Below, piece after piece: positions 10,782 to 19,126 of a DNA stretch of 64,000 nucleotides; the stretch's first letter is position 1; each line of letters begins with the position of its first letter. The notes beneath the pieces are model-generated. The model was not told where the DNA came from, did no database searches, and worked only from the letters and a program-made list of their open reading frames with translations. The stretch is from an uncultured Sulfuricurvum sp. (GTDB taxonomy: Bacteria; Campylobacterota; Campylobacteria; Campylobacterales; Sulfurimonadaceae), in contig CAIMUF010000081.1 in NCBI GenBank assembly GCA_903844635.1, positions 124,001 through 188,000 of the forward strand, read 5' to 3'. Both the position numbers and the translations under genes were made by a program.

Positions 10782-11037
10782 CCTCGTACTTTCGCGCAAC
10801 AGCGTCTTTGACTAAACGCCCCTCTACGTCATTATTGAATTTCACTGCAAAAAAGGTCTCTTCGACTTTTTTAATTTCAACGATCAAACCACCGTTCGTA
10901 ACCACTTTATCTCCCTTGGTAAGGGCACTTAGCATCTGCGCATGTTTCTTTGCTTGCTGTTGTTGTGGACGAATGATGACGAAGTACATAATCGCAATCA
11001 AAAAGACAAAAGGGAGTAATTGAGTTACTATTTCCAT
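10771..11037 (-). CDS. yajC: Preprotein translocase subunit YajC
   Basis: Small single-span accessory protein of SecDF. From the ATG at 11037 the protein has 88 residues: a membrane helix (LLPFVFLIAIMYFVIIRPQ) followed by the family signature RPQQQQAKKHAQMLSALTKGDKVVTNGGL. A longer frame opens at 11091, but its first 18 residues are not YajC-like and would span the predicted promoter; an AAGGA ribosome-binding site sits just upstream of 11037. First gene of the long minus-strand operon that ends with mfd. Confidence 0.95.
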   Translation of the reverse strand: MEIVTQLLPFVFLIAIMYFVIIRPQQQQAKKHAQMLSALTKGDKVVTNGGLIVEIKKVEETFFAVKFNNDVEGRLVKDAVARKYEDEA

Positions 11038-11067
11038 GAAGATCCTTGGATGTATAAAAGTTGGTGC

Positions 11068-11073
11068 ATTATA
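11068..11073 (-). promoter_or_regulatory. -10 box for the yajC-to-mfd operon
   Basis: A perfect TATAAT on the minus strand, preceded by an A/T-rich stretch, places the start of transcription near 11061. The leader would be about 24 bases and carry the AAGGA site. It shares a 69-base intergenic region with the lnt promoter. Confidence 0.65.
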
Positions 11074-11094
11074 CTCAAAAGAGATTAACATCGC

Positions 11095-11100
11095 TATAAT
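11095..11100 (+). promoter_or_regulatory. -10 box for lnt, giving a predicted leaderless mRNA
   Basis: A perfect TATAAT ends only six bases before the lnt ATG at 11107, so a start point seven bases downstream falls on the A of the start codon. No Shine-Dalgarno sequence is present between the box and the ATG. Confidence 0.55.
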
Positions 11101-11106
11101 TCGCCC

Positions 11107-12324
11107 ATGAAATTACCGATTACTGTCCCCTATAACCTACTCGTCACTCCGCTGCTGATTGCACTTGGCTTTAGTGCTTTTATCTATTTTGAGCACTTTC
11201 ATATTACGATTAAATTCATCAACACGCTTATGGCGCTTGGAGCACTATATGGCCTGCTGCATGCTCCACGCATTGTACTTCCCATAGCAGGATTTTGGAT
11301 TGGTCTTTTTTGGTGCTACTGGATCGGCTTCAGTTTTCAATATTATGGGCTTGGATGGGCTACATGGCTAATAGCTCTTGGTTTTGGCGGTGTCTATGCT
11401 CTTTATTATGGAGCACTTGGACTAACGACTAACCCATGGCTTCGTGCACTTATTCTATTTGGCTTGACCTATGTATGGCCTATGGATTTTAACTGGATGC
11501 AGCCTGAGCTTATTTTTGTGGAAAGCTACATCGGTTTTGAAAAATGGCAATTTGCTTCTGTTTTACTTATTTTAGCTTCTACAACATGGTTTGTTCGACA
11601 GAAAAAGCTTCTCCCTTTGCTATTGCTTCCCTTAACCGTTCAAACGGCTTATACTCCACCTCCACTGCCACCATTAAAAATCAAACTGATATCAACTGAC
11701 ATTCCGCAGGATTTAAAATGGCAGGGATTTATTCTCGAAGATACCATCAATAACAATCTGGAGCTTATCGATGAAGCAATAGCGCAGAAATACGATCTTG
11801 TAGTTCTCCCAGAAGCCGCATTTACCCTCTATATGAATCACGCTCCGATGTTAATGAAAGAGCTTCAAAAGAAATCTACCTCGATTGCTATTCTCACAGG
11901 AACTCTGCACGATGAAAAAAACCTCAATTACAATGTTTCGTATCTTTTTGATCAAGGCAAAATCACGGTGGCTAAAAAAATGATTCTTGTCCCTTTTGGG
12001 GAATACATTCCTCTGCCATCATTTTTAAAAGTATGGGTAAATCGTCAAATTTTTGGGGGAGGATCAGATTTTGTTACGGCAGATAAACCAACTGATTTTA
12101 GTATAAAAGGGGTGAAATTTCGTAATGCCATCTGTTATGAAGCCACGCGTGAGGAACTTTATACTCCCGATGCTCGCTATCTCATTGCAACAAGCAACAA
12201 CGGATGGTTCAAGCCTTCTATTGAGCCTACATTACAAAATCTTTTAATCCGATTTTATGCACGAAAAAATAATTCAATGGTATTCCATTCCGCCAATGGC
12301 GGAGGAAGTGGAGTGGTGTTTTAG
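11107..12324 (+). CDS. lnt: Apolipoprotein N-acyltransferase Lnt
   Basis: Inner-membrane enzyme that adds the third acyl chain to lipoproteins such as LptE. The 405-aa protein has about six hydrophobic segments in the first 185 residues, then a nitrilase-like domain from about residue 195 with the catalytic triad in recognisable contexts: Glu in VVLPEAAF, Lys in AKKMILVPFGEYIPLP and Cys in NAICYEATREE. It is shorter than the E. coli enzyme (512 aa), as I recall for Campylobacterota. It is divergent from yajC and overlaps the convergent biotin carboxylase gene by four bases. The first ATG of the frame is used; the -10 box directly before it suggests leaderless translation. Confidence 0.93.
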   Translation: MKLPITVPYNLLVTPLLIALGFSAFIYFEHFHITIKFINTLMALGALYGLLHAPRIVLPIAGFWIGLFWCYWIGFSFQYYGLGWATWLIALGFGGVYALYYGALGLTTNPWLRALILFGLTYVWPMDFNWMQPELIFVESYIGFEKWQFASVLLILASTTWFVRQKKLLPLLLLPLTVQTAYTPPPLPPLKIKLISTDIPQDLKWQGFILEDTINNNLELIDEAIAQKYDLVVLPEAAFTLYMNHAPMLMKELQKKSTSIAILTGTLHDEKNLNYNVSYLFDQGKITVAKKMILVPFGEYIPLPSFLKVWVNRQIFGGGSDFVTADKPTDFSIKGVKFRNAICYEATREELYTPDARYLIATSNNGWFKPSIEPTLQNLLIRFYARKNNSMVFHSANGGGSGVVF

Positions 12325-13778
12325 TGTCGAACCGTTAAATTCTTACTATTGATCGCAGCAATCACTTGTTCGATATGCTTCATCTTTGTCTCTTCATCTT
12401 CCATATTATGGATTGCATCAAGATTAAAAGTACTCAATTTAGTATCCAAGTAACCTGTATCCAAGTTTCCGGCTATAAAATCTGGATCACGAACAATTTG
12501 ACGGTGAAGAGAAATATTCGTAGGTACACCCTCGATGATAAATTCATCCAACGCACGTCGTGCTTTACGTACAACGTCTTCCCATGTCAATGCAGAAACA
12601 ATAAGCTTTCCGATCATAGAATCATAGTTTGATGGAATTTGATAGTTGGTATATGCCATACTGTCCAAACGAACACCTGGACCACCTGGAGCTAGATAGT
12701 TCGTAATAAGACCCGGTGACGGTACAAATCCAAGTTTTGGATTTTCAGCATTAATACGGAATTCAATAGCATATCCACGGAATTTAATCTCTTCTTGCAA
12801 GAAAATAAGTTGATCACCCTCAGCAATTTGAATCATACGTTGGATCAAATCAATTCCTGAAATCGCTTCAGTAACCGGATGCTCAACTTGAACACGGGTA
12901 TTCATTTCAATGAAATAAATATTATCGTCTTGGTCAACCAGATATTCAATCGTACCGACACTTTCATATCCGAGTTTGAACATTGCTTTGGTCGAAATAC
13001 GGTAGAGCTCACGACGAGTTGTTTCATTTAACAACGGTGATGGAGCAATTTCGATTACTTTTTGATGACGACGCTGAATAGAACAGTCACGATCGCCCAA
13101 GTGGACAACGTTACCGTATTTATCCGCAACAATTTGGATCTCGATATGACGAGGATTTTTGAGATATTTTTCAATAAATGTTTCGCCGCGATTGAAAAAT
13201 CGTAATGCTTCGTTAGTCGCAGACTCATACATTTCTTTAAAATCTTCCGCTTTTTCAACGATACGCATACCGCGTCCGCCTCCGCCGAAAGCTGCTTTGA
13301 TGATAACAGGGAAACCGATTTCAGTTGCAATTTTTTCCGCTTCTTCAATATTATCAATAGGCTCATCCGTACCAGGAAGCATCGGAACACCTACTGCGCG
13401 CATAGCTACTTTTGATGCCATTTTATCGCCAAAAAGGGCAATATGATCTGCTTTTGGTCCGATAAAAACAATTCCGTTATCCGCGCATGCTTGCGCGAAT
13501 TCAGCACTCTCAGAGAGAAAACCATATCCCGGATGAATCGCATCACAATCCGCTTTTTTAGCCAAAGAAATAATACGTTCATAGTCCAAATAAGCGGCGA
13601 TTGGATCACCCATAATCGGATAACACTCATCTGCTTTACGAACCCAGACGCCGTTTACATCTGCTTCAGAAAAAACAACAACACTTTTTTTACCAAGTTC
13701 TTTACACGCACGTATAATACGCAATGCAATCTCACCGCGGTTTGCAATCAAAATTTTATTGATCGTTTTGTGCTCCAT
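12321..13778 (-). CDS. accC: Biotin carboxylase subunit (acetyl-CoA or pyruvate carboxylase type)
   Basis: ATP-grasp enzyme that carboxylates the biotin of a carrier protein. The 485-aa product has ILIANRGEIALRIIRACKELG at the start, CDAIHPGYGFLSESAEFA, the glycine-rich ATP loop AAFGGGGRGMRIV, the metal-site region FIEMNTRVQVEHPVTE and a normal C-terminal domain. ATG at 13778 is preceded by GGGG; the in-frame ATG at 13790 only adds MGYP. Sequences of AccC, pyruvate carboxylase subunit A and 2-oxoglutarate carboxylase small subunit are close; in autotrophic Campylobacterota more than one copy is common, and no partner subunit is adjacent, so the acyl-CoA substrate is not settled. Single gene with its own promoter. 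Confidence 0.85.
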   Translation of the reverse strand: MEHKTINKILIANRGEIALRIIRACKELGKKSVVVFSEADVNGVWVRKADECYPIMGDPIAAYLDYERIISLAKKADCDAIHPGYGFLSESAEFAQACADNGIVFIGPKADHIALFGDKMASKVAMRAVGVPMLPGTDEPIDNIEEAEKIATEIGFPVIIKAAFGGGGRGMRIVEKAEDFKEMYESATNEALRFFNRGETFIEKYLKNPRHIEIQIVADKYGNVVHLGDRDCSIQRRHQKVIEIAPSPLLNETTRRELYRISTKAMFKLGYESVGTIEYLVDQDDNIYFIEMNTRVQVEHPVTEAISGIDLIQRMIQIAEGDQLIFLQEEIKFRGYAIEFRINAENPKLGFVPSPGLITNYLAPGGPGVRLDSMAYTNYQIPSNYDSMIGKLIVSALTWEDVVRKARRALDEFIIEGVPTNISLHRQIVRDPDFIAGNLDTGYLDTKLSTFNLDAIHNMEDEETKMKHIEQVIAAINSKNLTVRH

Positions 13779-13811
13779 CGGATACCCCAAATAATGAATT
13801 TTATTGTGAAA

Positions 13812-13817
13812 ATTATA
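13812..13817 (-). promoter_or_regulatory. -10 box for the biotin carboxylase gene
   Basis: TATAAT on the minus strand, about 34 bases before the ATG at 13778. The predicted leader of about 27 bases contains the GGGG ribosome-binding site. Confidence 0.55.
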
Positions 13818-13889
13818 CCTAACCTAATATTAAACTATAAAACCTCAATGTAATACTGCTCATTCTTTTGTTTTTTTCTTTATTTGGTT

Positions 13890-13895
13890 TATAAT
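13890..13895 (+). promoter_or_regulatory. -10 box for cysK
   Basis: TATAAT preceded by phased T-rich tracts (13867-13890) and no obvious -35 box, the typical Campylobacterota vegetative promoter. It predicts a leader of about 15 bases carrying GGGGAA before the ATG at 13917, which supports that start over the in-frame codon at 13884. Confidence 0.65.
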
Positions 13896-13916
13896 AAGAA
13901 AAAAATTGGGGAATTC

Positions 13917-14840
13917 ATGAATATCGCCGCCAACATCACTGAACTTATCGGAAATACCCCACTTGTGCACCTTAATGTTCCTTCTAAAACTTCAGGCGCA
14001 ACAATTTTAGGCAAATGTGAATTTATGAATCCTACCAGTTCCGTTAAAGATCGTATTGGGTTCAATATGATTAAAACGGCAATGGATGAAGGTAAAATTA
14101 CCAAAGAGACCTTGATAATAGAGCCCACCAGTGGCAATACCGGTATTGCACTTGCTTCTATTTGTGCTGCTTTAGGACTTAAGCTCACCCTCACCATGCC
14201 AGAATCCATGAGTATCGAACGACGTAACCTCCTCTATGCCCTCGGAGCAAATCTCGTTTTGACACCCGCGTCTCAAGGAATGAAAGGGGCTATCGATGAA
14301 GCTAATAATTTAAATAAGACTACTCCAAATTCCATAGTTTTACAACAATTTTCCAATCCTGCCAATCCACAGATTCATCGTGAAACAACAGCACAAGAAA
14401 TCTTACGCGATACCGATGGGAAAGTAGATATTTTTGTGGCAGCTGTAGGCACAGGCGGAACGATTACGGGAACAGGTGAAGCATTACATGCTGTTTTACC
14501 CAATGTTCAGATCATAGCCGTTGAGCCAAAAGACTCATCCGTCCTCTCAGGCGGAAAAGCAGGTCCTCATAAAATTCAAGGGATAGGAGCAGGCTTTATC
14601 CCTGATATACTGAATACCGCTCTCTACAATGAAGTCATTATGGTTAGCAATGAAGATGCTATTGCCACAGCTAAAAAACTTGCTCGCGAGGAAGGAATCC
14701 TCGTAGGTATCTCAGCAGGTGCGAATGTTTACGCCGCTATCCAAATAGCTTCTCGTCCCCAAAATAAAGGCAAAATCGTTGTTACCGTCCTTTGTGATAC
14801 TGCAGAACGTTACCTAAGTACAGCACTGTTTGAAGCCTAA
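13917..14840 (+). CDS. cysK: Cysteine synthase (O-acetylserine sulfhydrylase)
   Basis: PLP enzyme that makes cysteine from O-acetylserine and sulfide. From the ATG at 13917 the product is 307 aa. Motifs: ELIGNTPLVHL at the N-terminus, PTSSVKDRIG with the PLP lysine near position 44, EPTSGNTGIALA for substrate binding, and AAVGTGGTITGTGEA for the PLP phosphate. It ends GISAGANVYAAI and a short tail, normal for the family. The next gene starts inside its last codons, so the two are coupled. CysK rather than CysM is favoured by overall likeness, but the two are hard to separate by eye. Confidence 0.95.
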   Translation: MNIAANITELIGNTPLVHLNVPSKTSGATILGKCEFMNPTSSVKDRIGFNMIKTAMDEGKITKETLIIEPTSGNTGIALASICAALGLKLTLTMPESMSIERRNLLYALGANLVLTPASQGMKGAIDEANNLNKTTPNSIVLQQFSNPANPQIHRETTAQEILRDTDGKVDIFVAAVGTGGTITGTGEALHAVLPNVQIIAVEPKDSSVLSGGKAGPHKIQGIGAGFIPDILNTALYNEVIMVSNEDAIATAKKLAREEGILVGISAGANVYAAIQIASRPQNKGKIVVTVLCDTAERYLSTALFEA

Positions 14841-15411
14841 CGTATTTTTAGAGACCATATTGTGCAATGAGGGAGTTGCTCAGCATCTCTCTTATCATCA
14901 ACAGCGATTGGATCTAACGTTACAAAAATTTAATCTTCACGCACACTATAATCTTTCAGAACTTATAGCTCCGCCTGATGATACGCAGTACCGATGTCGT
15001 TTTTTGTATGATGACGTAAATTATAGTGTTGAATATCATCTCTATATTCCAAAAAAAATCACCTCACTGCGTTTAATTCAGGACAATACTCTAGAATATT
15101 CATCGAAATATGCCAATCGAGACGAATTAAATAAACTCTTTGCCGCGCGTAACGGATGTGACGATGTGCTCATAATTAAAAATAATTACCTTACTGATAC
15201 CACAATAGCCAACATTGCTCTTTTTATCAATAATCAATGGCTGACTCCTGAAATACCTCTGCTTGAGGGAACGACACGTTCACGACTGATTTATGAGGGG
15301 AAAATAATTCCTGCCAATATAACTATTTCAGATGCTCTTAAGGCACCAAAAATAGCCCTTATGAATGCTATGACAGGCTTCATTGAGATGGAAAATGGTA
15401 TAATCCGATAA
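14830..15411 (+). CDS. Class IV aminotransferase-like protein (PabC-like)
   Basis: A 193-aa PLP fold-type IV protein, shorter than typical aminodeoxychorismate lyase or branched-chain aminotransferase (about 270-300 aa). Features of the family: the likely PLP lysine near position 93 (YSSKYANRDELNKLF), GCDDVLIIKNNYLTDTTIANIAL, and WLTPEIPLLEGTTRSRLI. The start is TTG at 14830 and overlaps the end of cysK by 11 bases. The compact form resembles small proteins annotated in Campylobacterota as 4-amino-4-deoxychorismate lyase, which would link it to the folate genes of the window, but the substrate cannot be read from the sequence. Confidence 0.75.
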   Translation: MKPNVFLETILCNEGVAQHLSYHQQRLDLTLQKFNLHAHYNLSELIAPPDDTQYRCRFLYDDVNYSVEYHLYIPKKITSLRLIQDNTLEYSSKYANRDELNKLFAARNGCDDVLIIKNNYLTDTTIANIALFINNQWLTPEIPLLEGTTRSRLIYEGKIIPANITISDALKAPKIALMNAMTGFIEMENGIIR

Positions 15412-15435
15412 ACATAAAAAAATAGGTTAAACAAC

Positions 15436-15894
15436 ATGCTATACGATATTATAAAAAGCTCTTCTTTCGCCAGACTCATGGAAAACCATGTTCGTGAAAT
15501 GCTCATTTATCTATTCGAAAATGATCAAAATTTCGGGATCTTATGCAAAATCGAAGCGGTTACCTTTGATCCGATTCTCCCCAAAGAAATAGCAGATGAA
15601 TTTAGAGCTATGACACTCTTTTTTCTTGCAGGATACACCTTTGAAAGTGCTCGAATTGATAATGATGTTTTAATTTTTGAAGCAGGATTTGGTCAGGAAA
15701 ATATTGGCAGTTTCGTAAGCGTTCCTCTTATATCAATTGTCCAAGTAATTATTGATGATACCCCGGCTTTTGTCAATCTAGCGCTACCACATGAGAAAGT
15801 AATGCCCGTAAACAGTGAAAAAAATGAAGGTGTTCAAAATTCAATGAGTGCCTTTCTTACAAATCCTGAAAATCAGAAATTTTTAAAAAAATAG
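15436..15894 (+). CDS. SspB-like protein, possible ClpXP adaptor
   Basis: 152-aa soluble protein with no signal peptide or membrane segment. The central part (about residues 30-118) resembles the SspB adaptor fold: a hydrophobic strand (MTLFFLAG), then IDNDVLIFEAGFGQ, then SVPLISIVQVIIDD. In SspB the matching stretch is an IGNDxVxFxARFGG strand followed by VPLAAVxAIYA; these comparisons are from memory. A low-complexity linker follows (about 120-143) and the protein ends in a short basic/hydrophobic tail (NQKFLKK), the place where SspB carries its ClpX-binding motif. It lies 24 bases after the aminotransferase gene. The family call is an inference; otherwise it is a conserved-looking unknown. 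Confidence 0.6.
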   Translation: MLYDIIKSSSFARLMENHVREMLIYLFENDQNFGILCKIEAVTFDPILPKEIADEFRAMTLFFLAGYTFESARIDNDVLIFEAGFGQENIGSFVSVPLISIVQVIIDDTPAFVNLALPHEKVMPVNSEKNEGVQNSMSAFLTNPENQKFLKK

Positions 15895-15936
15895 GGTTTA
15901 AATTATAATCTCAATTTTCGCACATCGAAATTACTT

Positions 15937-16023
15937 CGTCATTCCCGCGTAGGCGGGAATCCAGCTAAGTTTTATGAATGAAAAATTGGGGATGGATCCC
16001 CGGGTCAAGCCCGAGGATGACGG
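15937..16023. repeat. MITE-like intergenic inverted repeat
   Basis: An 87-base element framed by imperfect inverted ends: CGTCATTCCCGC on the left and GGATGACGG on the right. The left arm holds a perfect 8-bp hairpin (ATTCCCGC, loop GTAG, GCGGGAAT, 15941-15960); the right arm holds a second hairpin around CCCCGGGTCAAGCCCGAGG. This CGTCAT...ATGACG design occurs as a dispersed repeat in many proteobacteria. It lies between the convergent SspB-like and LysR genes and could end transcription from either side. Confidence 0.65.
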
Positions 16024-16040
16024 CATATACGAAAGTTTAG

Positions 16041-16940
16041 TTATAATTTCAACCCTAATAAATACGTTACAACATTATCAATAAAGGCATCGTGCTTACG
16101 CTCTTTGCTGTAAACAATGTAGAATTTACGTTTGATTTTAAAGTTTTTGATACGCGCTTCAAATAATCTTCCCTCTTCCACCTCATCTTGAATAACATGA
16201 CGAGAAATTACTGATACAACAGGGCGTTCAGCGCTTTTAGGAGAACGAAGAATCGTCTCTTTAATCGCGGTAGAGCTTGCAACTACACCGATAACACTGA
16301 ATCCAGAACACTCAACTCCAATTTCTTCAAAGACTTCTGACGTAAGCTTTCGAGTATGAGAGTTTTCATCGCGACAAATCCAATCAAATTTATATAAATC
16401 CTCTTTACGAAGCTGTTTAGGAATGGGTTGATTGGAAAAAACGACCAATTCATCTTCTTCCCATTCACGATAAATAAGGCCTTCTTTTATAACAGGTGAT
16501 TCGATTAGCGCAATATCAATTTTTTTATCAATTAGCTGATCAATAATTTCTTCAGAAAAAGCAACACGAATATGAACTTCATTGTTAATTTTCTCTTTTA
16601 ATGCAGCGAGATACGTTGGAAGAACATAATTTCCAATCGCGTATGATGCCCCGACAATAAAGGTAAATTCTTTATTGATAATTTTTAGTAAATCTTTTTC
16701 ACTGCTGAGAATGGCTTTTTCAAGTCGTATAGCAATGCGATAAAGATCCTCACCTTCTTTTGTAAGTTTAATCCCATTTTTCTTTCGCTCAACAACACGT
16801 GTATCAAGATAATCTTCGATAAATTTAATCTGTTGCGTTACCGCAGGCTGTGAAATTCCGAGTTTAGCAGATGCTTTTGAAAAGCTTTTTTCTTTAACCA
16901 CGGTCAAGAACGTCAATAGTTTTGCAAAGTCTTTTAACAT
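16041..16940 (-). CDS. LysR-family transcriptional regulator
   Basis: 299-aa regulator with an N-terminal winged helix-turn-helix (residues 1-62: LTFLTVVKEKSFSKASAKLGISQPAVTQQIKFIEDYL) and a C-terminal periplasmic-binding-protein-like effector domain (about 90-295). The ligand is not evident. It is divergent from uvrD over 137 bases and convergent with the SspB-like gene, so it is a lone gene; cysK two genes away is one conceivable target but nothing in the sequence proves it. ATG at 16940 is preceded by AGGAA. Confidence 0.9.
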   Translation of the reverse strand: MLKDFAKLLTFLTVVKEKSFSKASAKLGISQPAVTQQIKFIEDYLDTRVVERKKNGIKLTKEGEDLYRIAIRLEKAILSSEKDLLKIINKEFTFIVGASYAIGNYVLPTYLAALKEKINNEVHIRVAFSEEIIDQLIDKKIDIALIESPVIKEGLIYREWEEDELVVFSNQPIPKQLRKEDLYKFDWICRDENSHTRKLTSEVFEEIGVECSGFSVIGVVASSTAIKETILRSPKSAERPVVSVISRHVIQDEVEEGRLFEARIKNFKIKRKFYIVYSKERKHDAFIDNVVTYLLGLKL

Positions 16941-16971
16941 AATAATTCCTATAAGTAAAATATATGCAGGT

Positions 16972-16977
16972 ATTATA
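16972..16977 (-). promoter_or_regulatory. -10 box for the LysR-family gene
   Basis: TATAAT on the minus strand, giving a predicted leader of about 25 bases that contains AGGAA. It faces away from the uvrD -10 box 61 bases further right. Confidence 0.55.
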
Positions 16978-17038
16978 ACCCAGAATTATGAACCTGGCAA
17001 GCTGTTGTCATTTTTTTCATACTTTGGTAAAAATTGGC

Positions 17039-17044
17039 TATAAT
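17039..17044 (+). promoter_or_regulatory. -10 box for the uvrD-truB-csrA-ispE-smpB operon
   Basis: TATAAT after a T-rich stretch. The expected start point near 17051 lies before both candidate uvrD start codons (17060 and 17078) but after the in-frame codon at 16988, ruling out the longest reading. Confidence 0.55.
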
Positions 17045-17077
17045 AAAACATCTAATGCTATGAAGGCTCGTTCGGAT

Positions 17078-19126
17078 ATGGATAAAATTTTTGATAGTCT
17101 CAATGATGCTCAACGATCGGCAGTTGAGACGATTGATGGTCCTTTACTCATCCTAGCAGGTGCAGGAAGCGGAAAAACTAAAACCATTACCTCACGTCTC
17201 GCTTACCTGCTCGATTCCGTAGGTGTCCCCTCCAGCCAAACACTCACCCTGACGTTTACCAACAAGGCTGCCAAAGAGATGAGAGAGCGTGCCATGGGGC
17301 TTATCTCTCAAAATAGTTATCCACCGCTGCTGTGTACCTTTCATAAATTTGGCTTATTGTTTTTAAAATTTCATATTCATCTGCTGGGAAGAAGCAATAC
17401 TTTTGTCGTGATTGACAGTGATGACAAGAAAAAGATTCTCAAAAAAATCAATGCAGATCTACCTACCGCACTTGTTGCCAGTGAAATTTCTCGTTATAAA
17501 AATTCATTGATCGATCCCAAAGAAGCTTATGCCCAAGCTGAACTCACTAACTACAAACATATCGCTAAAATCTACGAAGAATACCAAGCCTATTTATTGG
17601 ATAATAATTTAGTTGACTTTGATGATCTTCTCTGCCTTACGTACAAACTACTCGACGAAAACGATGAACTTTGTACTCAAACCAGTGAAAAATATCGCTA
17701 CATTATGATTGACGAGTACCAAGATACCAATGAACTTCAACTGCGGTTGCTGCAAAAACTCTGCTCTACTCACAATAATCTCTGCGTCGTCGGTGATGAT
17801 GACCAGAGTATCTACGGATGGCGCGGAGCGCATGTCCGTAATATTTTAGAGTTTGACCAAGATTTTCCCAATACCACCATTGTTAAACTCGAGCATAATT
17901 ACCGTTCTACGCAAGCTATTCTTACTGTTGCCAATTCCCTTATTGAACACAATCGATCCCGATTGGGAAAAACTCTTATTGCCACCAAACCTAGCGGTGA
18001 GGATGTCAAAGTCCTCAGCGCACATGATGAGACTGAAGAGTCTCAAAAAGTAGCAAAAGAGATTCGTCGACTCTTAGACAGTGGCGTACGCGCTAATGAA
18101 ATTGCGGTACTCTACCGAATCAATGCTCTGAGCCGTTCTCTTGAAGAGGGACTAAACCGTGCCGGAGTTGCCTACAAGCTCGTAGGTGGATTACGCTTTT
18201 ATGATCGTGCCGAAGTTAAAGACCTGATCAGCTATTTACGTGTTATCACCAATGTTCATGACAACTTTTCCCTCAAACGCATTATCAACAAACCCAAAAG
18301 AGGCTTGGGAAAAGCAACCATCGAAAAACTTGAACTCTCTGCAATGGCTGCCAGTAAATCGATGTTCGAATTTATTGATACCTTGTCTGATGGTGAGCTA
18401 GAAAGTCTTGCACGTAAAAAAAGCGTCGGTGAATTACGCAGTTTTATCCGTGAAATTGTCGAATTGCGCGATATTGCCGAAGAAGCCATTTACCAATTTA
18501 TCGATCAGCTTGAAAATCGTTTCAAAATCAAAGAAACACTCAAAGGGCTACCCGATGAAGCGGATAAAATCTCCAATGTGGATGAATTTTACGGTCTCTT
18601 CCGCGATTACATCAAACAAAATCCTGAAGCTTCAGTCGCCGAATTTCTAAACGACATTACTCTCCAAAGTGATCAAGATCAAGTGGAAGGGGAGAGTATC
18701 TATATTATGAGCATTCACGCTTCAAAAGGGTTGGAATTTGAACATCTTTTTGTCATCGGAATGGAAGAGGGATTTTTGCCGCTAATCGGTGATGGAAGTG
18801 ATCTTGAAGAAGAACGTCGCCTTGGATACGTTGCCTTTACCCGCGCTAAGAGCAATCTAACTTTGTCAAGTGTCAACAGCCGTTTTTACAAAGGCCGTCG
18901 AACAGAACTGCAAAAAAGCCGCTTTATCAATGAAGCTGGTCTGTGTGAGGGATCCCTCATTTTGGAAAAAAACACTGCCTATAAAAAAGGCGATTTAGTA
19001 CGCCATAAAATATTCGGTGCCGGACGTGTCGAGGGTGTAAGCAAGTCAGGACGTGAGTTTAAACTTCTCATTAACTTTGGTGGCAACAAACGTGATATTC
19101 TAGCCTCCTTTGTGGAGAAACTCTAA
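17078..19126 (+). CDS. uvrD: UvrD/PcrA-type superfamily 1 DNA helicase
   Basis: ATP-dependent 3'-5' helicase of about 682 aa acting in excision repair and at stalled forks. Motifs in order: LNDAQRSAV (Q motif), AGAGSGKTKTITSRL (Walker A), LTFTNKAAKEM, IDEYQDTN (Walker B), VVGDDDQSIYGWRGA, HNYRST, IMSIHASKGLEFEHLFVIG and YVAFTRAKSNL. The C-terminus (GDLVRHKIFGAGRVEGV...INFGGNKR) matches the Tudor-like domain that binds RNA polymerase in PcrA/UvrD. ATG at 17078 has AAGG 11 bases before it; ATG 17060 is the alternative. truB begins at the next base after the stop. Confidence 0.94.
   Translation: MDKIFDSLNDAQRSAVETIDGPLLILAGAGSGKTKTITSRLAYLLDSVGVPSSQTLTLTFTNKAAKEMRERAMGLISQNSYPPLLCTFHKFGLLFLKFHIHLLGRSNTFVVIDSDDKKKILKKINADLPTALVASEISRYKNSLIDPKEAYAQAELTNYKHIAKIYEEYQAYLLDNNLVDFDDLLCLTYKLLDENDELCTQTSEKYRYIMIDEYQDTNELQLRLLQKLCSTHNNLCVVGDDDQSIYGWRGAHVRNILEFDQDFPNTTIVKLEHNYRSTQAILTVANSLIEHNRSRLGKTLIATKPSGEDVKVLSAHDETEESQKVAKEIRRLLDSGVRANEIAVLYRINALSRSLEEGLNRAGVAYKLVGGLRFYDRAEVKDLISYLRVITNVHDNFSLKRIINKPKRGLGKATIEKLELSAMAASKSMFEFIDTLSDGELESLARKKSVGELRSFIREIVELRDIAEEAIYQFIDQLENRFKIKETLKGLPDEADKISNVDEFYGLFRDYIKQNPEASVAEFLNDITLQSDQDQVEGESIYIMSIHASKGLEFEHLFVIGMEEGFLPLIGDGSDLEEERRLGYVAFTRAKSNLTLSSVNSRFYKGRRTELQKSRFINEAGLCEGSLILEKNTAYKKGDLVRHKIFGAGRVEGVSKSGREFKLLINFGGNKRDILASFVEKL

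Noticed and set aside
13443-13853. 136-aa plus-strand frame over the biotin carboxylase start
   Set aside because: Antisense to conserved accC sequence and crossing its promoter; no domain.
16988-17077. Longer UvrD start
   Set aside because: It begins upstream of the predicted transcription start near 17051 and adds residues without similarity to the family.
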